64,000 bases of DNA. Source: Leucocoprinus leucothites (Eukaryota > Basidiomycota > Agaricomycetes > Agaricales > Agaricaceae). Location of the stretch: NCBI GenBank assembly GCA_013368445.1, contig JAACJO010000013.1, positions 868,001-932,000 of the forward strand. Direction: 5' to 3'. The stretch's first letter is position 1; the number at the start of each line of letters is the position of its first letter. The translations under genes and the position numbers were made by a program. This document shows positions 55,451-64,000 of this stretch, piece after piece. The notes below the pieces were generated by a model. That model saw only the letters and a list, made by a program, of their open reading frames with translations. It had not been told where the DNA came from and ran no database searches.

Positions 55451-57699
55451 ATTAAACCATCCGACAGACGTGGAAGTGGTGATCGCGTTCTTCACTTCGT
55501 TTCCAATCATGAAACTCATGGATCCGGGCCTCAACACTGCCCTGAGGCTGCGATTGTGCATCTCTAATGAGGTTACGACTACACACCTCTAAGGGGTTAT
55601 GCTCATGTATCCCTTTGCCACTACTTGTCTGGGGCGGACCGGCCAATTTATTTATAACCGTACTGCTACATGCCTCGAGCAGCCAGCTAGGATACAACTT
55701 ATCCAAGTTTACGCTAAATTAAGGGCGCCTGATTTTTTTGAGCAACTCTAGGCCAACTTTAAAACCGCCTTTGGGGGTTAGGCCTCTTACTAGGCCTTCA
55801 TTGAACGTGACAGCTGCGCGGTTTGTAGGTGACCCGTCCGTCTTTTCCTTTGGCCTCACAAGGAAGGAAATTGGCTGCTTATAGTCGCTATTTTGTTTCC
55901 CCACCACTTGTGTGTGGTTGTCTGGGTTTGAAATAAAATATAATACCCTCCCCGGAACGAATAGTCACACTGATGGAAGGGGTACACAGCATTCAGCTTG
56001 TGGACAACACCCGCTAGTTACTCACGGGTCTGCATGTCTCATGCTCAAATTCAGATATGCGACAACCCCACTAATTCGGCCTCATAATCCAAACTCTTGC
56101 TGATGGAACCTTCGTCCATGACGAGGATACTACGCACCACGTAATCAGCCGTAGTCGAGAGATAAGCGGCTCTACATCAGACTCGGAAGGTGATGGTAAG
56201 CGCCATTCGTACACGAGTCTTTCGTAGACTTCGAGTAGCAGGCCAAACATGCACTTGGTTAACGAAGTTCCAAGCCAATGGGGTCGAGAGAATCATACTA
56301 GGTCCAGCAGTTTGCGTTCAAACCTTGCTGATCTTCGATTGATGCAGCGTGTTGTGCCAGTGAAAGGATTGCCATCGCGGCCAAAAGTGCAGTACTCCAT
56401 GGGGCATCCACGCTGCATGAAACATGACGAATGTCCCTTTGGATCTTAACCGCCAGAGTGACTGAGAGCATCTAGCACTTACCAATGGTTCAGCTGGCAG
56501 TGTTGTCCGTCAACCGACCACGCAGCCTCCACATGTTTCCGAGTCGTTCCTAGACCAACACCTTACAACCACGCACATCTCGGAGGACTTCAGTGTTCGG
56601 TCGCAATTGTTCATTGGCTCCTGGTGACTTACATGATACTTCAACGAGGTCGATCCACACACCGGCTCTCCCTTGATCAAAAGAGTGCCATAAGGCCTTG
56701 CAAATACACTCCTGTTGCCCTCCCCAGTGCTGACTCTCTGATATTATTTTGACACTAGAAGTTCTACCCATATAAATATTTCAGTCCAGTTCAGACGTAG
56801 GAGTTGCAGGGTGAAACGAAGGCTTGGAGGCAGTGGGCTTACCAATGGGCTCATCGAGAACAGAAGCAGAGCGAGGGTCAATGGAGAGCATCAAGATGTC
56901 GAGTGAGCGAATTGAGAGGCGAGAAGTATGGACACAGACAACGGAGAACGAGAGAGGGAGATTGAAGACCAGGGTCAGAGGGAGCGAATCTACACGAGTG
57001 TTAGATGATGCGCAAAATAGGTGACATTAATCAATACTGTTTCTCGTCGAACTGGAGTTGATGGTGAGACAGCACTACTTTCCCCACGGGCGCCCCTGAG
57101 GATTCTAATTCGAACAACACTGTACGCTGATACTGAGGACAATACTACTTACGACTGCTGATGTCCCACAGATCGGGAACCAACGAGACAATGAGTTGAC
57201 AAACAACCCCACAAGGTGGTACTGTTATTTATCCCCTTCGCTTAGGGCTCGTCTTCACCGCTATGCCTATTCCAGCTCCTCGGAAAACGAGATGGACAAG
57301 TCGCTACATGGACAAACACAAAGGTCTGCGAAATCAGGCACAATTTTTGCCAATTTTTATGGCTGACCTTGCATATTTTTCTCCTTTTCAACCAGTGAAT
57401 TACGGTCTGCTAACTCGAGTGTGGATACCCCGAATGTAGACGATGAAAATGCATGGGATATCGTTCCGACGGCGAATGAAATGACGCACTCGACTGAATC
57501 CAGTACAGAGCAACACGACGCTGTCAACTCACCCAGTGCTCTCCTGAGTTCAAGGTGATAGCTCCGCAACTTAGGTTCGCTTGGATCCTGTGCTGAATTC
57601 AGATCCACCCCGCAAAGGAACCCGGGAATGAAAAAGATCGTAAGTGAATACGCGATGCTCGACGAATTTACGCCGTTAATCTCCGTGATAGCTCCCAAT
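55451..57699. other. Duplicated spacer upstream of GTPase F
   Basis: Counterpart of 50888-53390 with many indels. It contains the partner of the possible small gene (ATG near 57264; conserved text to about 57558). No other gene recognised. Confidence 0.35.
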
Positions 57700-57700
57700 G

Positions 57701-58903
57701 ATGCGTGTGTATGAGCCATGGGACTTTGCAAAGATCAATCATGTTACGTCTGTAGGCGTTGAGGATTTGAATGAGGACGACGCGATTATCGTGTAGGTTC
57801 ACTTCAAGTCTCACATAGGACTACTCTTAACTCGCCTTCAGTGTCATAGGACCAACAGGTTCGGGAAAAAGCACTGCGAGTCGATATCACCTTTGGTTTG
57901 GCACCATTGATATTCACCTGTCTGTTTCCATAGTTCATTCGAACGGTCACGGGGATGGCAGACAACGACAATAACCAAGTTGGACATCACCTTAGCTCGG
58001 CTACAAGTCAAGTTAGTGCCCTTCGAATCACGTTCACGAATCGTCACAACACCAACGTCGTGCTTGTTGATACTCCTGGGCTTGATGATCAAAATAAGTC
58101 CGATGACTTTGTCCTGACGAAAATCGCACAATGGCTCAGGTGTGTGTCTAAGTGGCCACTTTGCCACCCGTTCTCAATTAGGTTTTAGGGGTATGCATTC
58201 TGAGAGAAAGCACGATTCAGGAACCCGCGAAAAGTCCACCAAGCCGCGGATTTCTGGAATTCTGTATCTACATCGCATCACGGATATTCGTCTGAAGGGA
58301 TCTATTTTGAAGAACTTGGTAGCATTCCAAATGCTCTGCGGGGAGGACTTCTACGATAAGACTATCATAGCAACGACGATGTGGCCTAGTAGGGGCGACC
58401 CCAATTTCGACCCCGAGGAGGAAAAGGACTGCCGGGATCGTGATCAGATACTTCGGGGAGAGAAGTGGAAATCCATGATTGACTCCGGCTTGGATGTTTC
58501 CCCCTTCACTGGAAACCCAGAATCTGCGCATGGAATAATTAACCGAGTAGTTGATGCCAAACGCAAGAACGAAAGTAGTATTAGGAGGTGGACGGTGCGA
58601 ATACAGCAGGAAACTACCAGCCAAGAAGAATCTACTCCGAGGACGCAAGCAGGGAAGTACCTTCGCGGTATCATAAAAGAAAAGGTCCAGCGACAGAGTG
58701 GAATACTAAACCAACTGAGGACGGGGTCGCCGCATTCCATGGACCAAAGTATGGAGATAATCGAAGAGCTCCTGAAACAGCTGAGGAGCTTGCAACAGGA
58801 GAAGGAGGAGGCCGCCAGGGACCTACAGAAACTGGAGCGCCACTGGATCTGGAACTCGTTGTTAGATTTATTAAAGTTGCTAGTGAGTTCCCTTATTCTT
58901 TAA
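57701..58903 (+). CDS. AIG1/GIMAP-like GTPase with C-terminal coiled coil, copy F
   Basis: Exons 57701-57792, 57842-57875, 57934-58139 and 58189-58903 sum to 1,047 nt, 348 residues. The protein closely follows copy E: MRVYEPWDFAK, VEDLNEDDAIIV, P-loop VIGPTGSGKST, FIRTVTGMADND, G3 DTPGLDDQ (Leu and Gln replace Phe/Thr), SGILYLHRITDIRLKGSI, ATTMW, coiled coil RQSGILNQLRT and LRSLQQEKEEAARDLQKL. The C-terminus continues past the end of copy E into LLDLLKLLVSSLIL, a hydrophobic stretch of about 14 residues that could touch a membrane. The intron after the P-loop exon starts GCGAGT, a GC-AG intron. The frame is intact. Confidence 0.82.
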
Positions 58904-59580
58904 AAATTTATGATAAATATATGAGCCATCAGGTTTGGCAAGAGCAGGCCGACAAGCGACAGCGGTTAGGTTGACTGGGATAGCAGTATCCTGGACGTCA
59001 ATAGTCGTTCATAATAGCAGGTTGATCATTAACCACGGACACTTCGCCAGGACTCGTTTACATCTAGTCGTTCGACATGCAGCCACCATTTGTACTTGTA
59101 TATAATAAATCATGCGGGTTTCATTAAATTCGAGGGCTGTCGATATTTGTCTCAAAACCTTGTTCTTAAGTCACTATGGCTCGCCTTGGATATTGTGATT
59201 CCCTCTCTTCCTAACCCCGCAGTCGCCTGAGCATTCAAACAGCGCAGCTACAGCTTATCCATCGAATATAATATCCTTCCAGTCGTCCCAAAGACCGACT
59301 CAACATTCCAATCATCATCATAAATCGTAACTATAAGGCAGGCACACCGCAAAAGTCAAAGGACACAGACAACATTACAGAGTAAAGCAAAGAAAAACGA
59401 CAAAAGCGCAAAGATGGGAGACATAAGTAAATCACACACACAAGACCTGAAGCTGAAAACAAAGAAAGCAAGGGATCCAAAGTCTGAGTAAGAGAAGGAG
59501 ATAACGAAAACCAAAGCAATCCTGGAAGAAAATAAGAATATCAACGACTGTTCAAACAAGCACGGATGTCTATCTCAAGT
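58904..59580. other. Intergenic, between GTPase F and PDS5
   Basis: 3' flank of the duplication to about 59330, then the convergent 3' end of PDS5. Nothing else recognised. Confidence 0.4.
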
Positions 59581-62500
59581 TCATGTCTCCATTCTCTCCG
59601 ACTCATCATCCCCGTCATCATCGTCTACACTTCCATCCAGCTTTTGTCGTTTCCTAGATGCCTGTGCCTATCCATAACCCCATGATCAGATTTACCAACG
59701 CCAAAATAGGCGAAGAGACGAAATCATTACCTTAGCACGTGTCCGGGCACTCGTTCTCAGACCCTTGGCTTCTCTAGTCTCTAAATCCTCTTCATTCTTC
59801 TCCTCTTTCACTTTAGATTTTGACTTCACACCCGCTCTCGATTTCGTCGCCGCCTTTGTTGTCGTTATAGTCTTGGCTTTCCCTTTCCCTTTCGTAGTAG
59901 CTTTAGTGCTCCCTCTACCCTTTCCTTTACCTCTACCCTTCACGTCTACATCCTCCATCTCAACATCACTCCCTTCCTCATCCTCATGCTCTCCCTCACT
60001 CTCGCTTTCCTCCTCTTCAACCTTCTCCTCCCCCTCTTGTTCTTCCACCTCCTCTTCCTCATCCACTTCCTCCACTTCCTCCTCCTCCTCCTCCTCCTCA
60101 TTCTCATCCGAATCCCATCTATCTTTCCCTTTACTCCTCCACTCCTCTTCGCACTCCCATTCGCAGCTCGCCCACCACCAGATCTCGACTTTCTCTTCCC
60201 AGTAGACGCAGTCGACCCCGCTTCAGCCTTATCCCCACCGGCGGCGGCGGCGGCAGACGTTGTGGCTGCCGCAGTCTTCCTCTCCCTCTTCTGCCCACCA
60301 CCCCTCGACTGGTGTTGATTCGATAGTGTAGCGACCCATTCTCGTGTTTCATCTGGTAGAAATGCCGTTTTAAGGATCTATCGTAGTAGTATTAGTGAGA
60401 TGAATTTGGACAGAGGGGGGACGACGTACGCGATTCGCAGCCTCGGCATTGGGTAAAGGACGAAGAATATCCGGTGGCATACGGACTTTTCCTGGATAGC
60501 TCTGAATTGACCAAGAATGATTTGCCGCACGCGCTTTAATGAGATCTTGCGAGAGCTCGCAGAGCATATAGAAATTCTAATAGTAAACCATTCCAAAACA
60601 ATTAGCACCGAGTCGTACACCAAAAAGGAAATAAAGGAGGGGGTGCTAACCTCAGAATGCGTAAACGACGAATGATCACGTACTGTCTTGCCCTTTGAAG
60701 CAAGATGATACAACAACGCGATGTTCTCCGGTGTCACCACAAGGTCAAGATAGAATTGAATATACCTGAATTCATCCAACGTTTAGTCCCTCCCCAGCCA
60801 CCAATAAAAGAACGCACTTGGCAAGATCCAACAAATCCTCATGTCCCGTACTGAAATCCGGATGATGTGCAAGCGTATGCAATAGCCTTATAAACAGCAA
60901 CTCGAAATACTCCACTCTCTGCGCCGGTGGGAGTTTCTTTAACAGCGAACGTACACACGCCGCAGCCTGCCATCGTCACCATTCAATTGGAGGACTTTCG
61001 AGGAAGGAGGTGGACACTCACAGAACTCTTGACTTCGTCTTCAGGATCATGCACCGTCAAGAAAAATATCACACCAGACGGAGGCGGGAGTTTCTTCGAC
61101 ATGAACAGTACAATGAGTTTGTTGAGGAACGTCGAGCGTACACCATAACAAGGATCCTAGTCGACTCAGTCAGTCTGACGCGAATCGTTGTAGAGAGCGC
61201 GGGAGCAGGAGAAAGGCGCACCTGAATAGTCAACGCCAACTTCAAAAAATTCGGCATAACAACACTGGAATAAATCTCCATCCTCGCCAAATGTAACATC
61301 GTCAACGAAGCTTGAAGCCTCATCCTCGATCTCGCTTTCGGACTGTTCAAAGAGACATCAGCACCGCTCCCTCACGATATGGAAAAGAAACCATGCACGT
61401 ACTCCTCTTGTACAGCCTCACTCATAGCACCCTCGTGCAACATCAGAGCCTGTAACATCTTAATCACAGGTCCAACAATCTTTTCCGCCTTTTCCTTCTC
61501 CTTTGCCCCACCACTACTATCGCCGTTATTACCTGCGTGTTCACCATTGGGCTTGTCCTCCTTGCCTTTGCCTTTGGCTGAAGACCGAGCAGCAAGCGTA
61601 GCAGCCACAGCAGCATTCAAACATCGGTGTCTGAACAACTTCAGTGTGCTAATCTTGGCCCAGAGTAAAGGCGGAATGTCGTTCGTATCTTCGTACCATT
61701 CCTCAACTACATCTTCTTCGCCTTCTAGTGCTTCGTCCTGCACGATTCAGAGGTGAATATGTGTTTAGAGGAGAGAGGAGAGAAAGACATACGAGTATCG
61801 GAACGTTAATCACCCTCCTAACCAATCTCTCCAAAACAATATCACTCCTCTCCTCAAACACCTCCGGCGCATACCTCGCATACTCTACCAGCGCAGCAAC
61901 ATGCGCAGCCAACATCTCCCCTTCGGCCTCTCCCAGCCCTTCCACAAGTTTCTACATCAATGCTTTTAGCTCCTGCTTTCCTCCAAATACAACAGAGAGA
62001 CAACGTACTGCAAAAATATCTTTCACAATCCGATCGTAACTCGGCGCAACACCAAAAACAACAACCCTCGCAGCAAACTTTGCCAACCTCCTCTTTCTCC
62101 CAAGCGCAATCTTGGCAACCCTCCCAAGCAGACGCTTATCACTGATTTTAACGTCCCTCTCAGCCCGAACAAGGTTCGCAAGTAACCTCAACGCAACTTC
62201 AACTACCTCTTCTTCCCCACCCTCACCCTCACCCTCCCCACTCTCATCACTCTCGCCCCAGCAACAATATACCTCCCCAGCTCAGCAACACCACGCTCCC
62301 TACCCATCCCTGGTGCCCACTTGGCAATCGCATTCAACAACGTCCCAGCATTACTAGCCGCAAGCTGAATTGACGCAGCTGCACTCGCTCGTCTCTTCTG
62401 CTGCTGTTGTGAATGGGAAAGTTGAAGCTTTTTGAGGAGGGTAGGTATAGATGCGTGATTAATAATATGCAAGCTTCCGCGCCAAAGTAGGGTGGTTATT

Positions 62501-64000
62501 GTTGTCATGAATGTTGGTGAGGAGGTAGTGCTAGAGGAGGAGAGGCGTTTGAGGAAATCGGTCTGTATTGCATGAGTGTCTGTGAGTAGGAAGAGGAAGA
62601 GGAGAGGAGAGGCTTACAGAGGTTTTGGCGAGAGTTTTGATGTCTGTTTGAGTGCTGAAGCAGGTCTTGAGGAGCTTAAAGAGCCTGTTTTCGTTCATTT
62701 TGGCAAAGGTGTGCAGGTCCTCGGATGCTTTGTGGTCGTTGGAGTAGACATATGCTATCGAATTGCCAGATCGTGAGTGCAAGTCGTACTTTAAAGGCTA
62801 CGGGAGAACGTACCGGTGAGGGTCTGGATACAAACATTAAGCGCATGCGTTACTTTCTCTTCGTCTTCATCTATCACTCCACCCTACAACCAATCCCTCA
62901 TCAGTACGCACAACCCACCAGAAAGAAAAGCACGCACATTATACTTGATACAAGCATCTAGGTACCTCTCACACAACCCCGGCCGTCTAGAAGTATCAAT
63001 CAGTCGAAAAATCAGTCTCGACTACAGGCAAGCCACTCACGCTTCTTTAATCCCACTAACACTAATCAGAATATCAATACTCTTATCCGATAAATGCCTC
63101 ATTACATTTAATAGCTTCTCCGTCCATAGCCCTTCGTCCACTTCTCCTTGTTTCGCACCTGCAGTACCAGTACCGGTACTGGTGGAGGGAGAAGGAGAAG
63201 GAGAAGTGAGAGGGAGGATGTGCGTTGCCCATACTCGGTCGACGACGTCTCTGCATACGCGTTGAGCTGTAGTTGCGTTGTGAGAGGAGAGAAAGCGTAC
63301 CTGACGAGAGGCGATTGCCCAGCCGCTTCAAGGATAGAGTTTGGTATCCAACCAAAATGTTTCGTCGCTGCCGCATCATTGTTCTCGCTAACAGTCAAAA
63401 AGTGAGCTTGGAGAAGGATATGCCTGCTGGAGAGACGGACATTTCGGGATAGGCGAGGGTGTAGAGCTTGCCCAGACTGTTGAGAGCTTCTGCGCGTACC
63501 ACTGCCTGAAGAGCAAGGGATAAGCGACGTGGAGGCAGTAGATAGTGATAGAATACCTTTTTGTCAAGGAAACGACCAGCAACGGAACGTAGTAGATCTT
63601 CTGATACGTGGTGCAGCGCTGATTCATAGTCGAGCTGAGAAAATGCTTTACACGCTGCAGTACGGACTTTATCGTCCGGGTCCAGCAGCTTCGCCTCCAA
63701 CGCCTCTATACGTGTATCAGGAAAGACATTCAAAACACACGAGCCAAAAACTCACCGTCAACGCGTCCCTCTTGACTGGCAACCCACGCACGAGCTTTCG
63801 CAGACTCTCAACAAACGAGAGTCGGATACCAACACTCTTATCATTCTTCCTCGATATCCAAACATCCCATGCCGCAGGATACTTGTTTACCAACTCTTGA
63901 CCATTCTTATCCGCGTACATATCTCCCAGGGCTTGAGTCGCTAACTGTCTGATATTGACATGATTAACGCGTAGTTCTTCCGCCAGTTGTGGTATTACGC
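59581..64000 (-). CDS. PDS5: Pds5-like sister chromatid cohesion protein (N-terminus outside window)
   Basis: Large HEAT-repeat regulator of cohesin, acting in the nucleus on chromosome cohesion. It is read leftward from beyond the window end through many short introns. Characteristic text: LGDMYADKNGQELVNKYPAAW, NDKSVGIRLSFVESLRKLV, EALEAKLLDPDDKVRTAACKAF and FLDKK near 63.4-63.9 kb, then ALNSLGKLYTLAYPEM, FGWIPNSILEA and helical repeats with RHRCLNAAVAATLAARSS, MLHLARMEIYSS, RSTFLNKLIVLF, PAQRVEYFELLFIRLLHTLA and YIQFYLDLV. The C-terminus is disordered, acidic then basic, with a Glu run near 60060-60110 and the last exon ASRKRQKLDGSVDDD to the stop at 59581. No lesion seen. Confidence 0.85.
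60055..60110. repeat. CTC/CTT-rich microsatellite inside the PDS5 tail
   Basis: Runs of CTC on the plus strand, coding for an acidic glutamate-rich stretch of PDS5 on the minus strand. Likely length-variable. Confidence 0.7.

Larger units (their letters stand above)
55058..59330. repeat. Tandem segmental duplication, copy 2
   Basis: Starts with the ProRS relic, lacks the counterpart of 48995-50887, continues through a diverged spacer and GTPase F, and ends with the F 3' flank (59110-59300), which matches 54770-54950 after GTPase E. Confidence 0.7.

Noticed and set aside
59765..60318. Ser-rich and Leu-rich plus-strand frames near 60 kb
   Set aside because: They are the complement of the acidic, repeat-rich PDS5 tail.

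Overview
The window is nuclear DNA of a filamentous fungus, most likely an Agaricomycete (Basidiomycota). Genes are densely packed on both strands and split by many 45-70 bp GT-AG introns. The families present (F-box proteins of the basidiomycete type, a TKL kinase with the agaricomycete N-lobe wording, AIG1-like GTPases, Ty1/copia, chromodomain Ty3/gypsy and Tc1 elements) all fit that group. I do not assign a species. Several gene models were checked by confirming that the summed exon lengths divide by three.

Layout. 0-14.4 kb: 3' part of a mitochondrial-type isoleucyl-tRNA synthetase, a deleted pogo/Tigger-like element, an F-box gene, two AIG1/GIMAP-like GTPase genes (A, B), an NmrA-like reductase, and decayed pieces of a second NmrA gene and of a Bin3/MePCE-type RNA methyltransferase. 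14.4-40.0 kb: one copia retrotransposon (copia-A, TSD gagtt) blown up from about 6.4 kb to 25.6 kb by nested insertions: a second copia (copia-B, TSD gtcca), a chromodomain gypsy element (TSD ggctc) that itself holds a solo LTR (TSD cagtt) holding an intact Tc1 transposon (TSD TA), and a second Tc1 element (TSD TA). With the insertions removed, copia-A has the length of copia-B once the LTR length difference is allowed for. 40.1-43.2 kb: a decayed fusion of an AIG1-like GTPase, a coiled coil and a TKL protein kinase (C). 44-48.8 kb: a solo copia LTR, an intact Bin3/MePCE methyltransferase and a divergently transcribed prolyl-tRNA synthetase only 31 bp away. 49-59.3 kb: GTPase genes D, E and F inside a tandem segmental duplication that also copied the tail of the prolyl-tRNA synthetase gene. 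59.6-64 kb: most of a Pds5 cohesin regulator.

How the parts relate. The housekeeping genes (two aminoacyl-tRNA synthetases, an RNA cap methyltransferase, Pds5) flank a fast-changing accessory region: six paralogous GTPases, one fused to a kinase, with gene relics and segmental duplications between them, plus a transposon nest. Many premature stops in the transposons and in the fusion gene are TGA codons where CGA is expected. At two sites the sister copia copy has CAA, which points to CpG deamination on either strand (RIP-like or methylation-driven decay). The GTPase family is the best candidate for an undescribed system; its function cannot be read from sequence alone.
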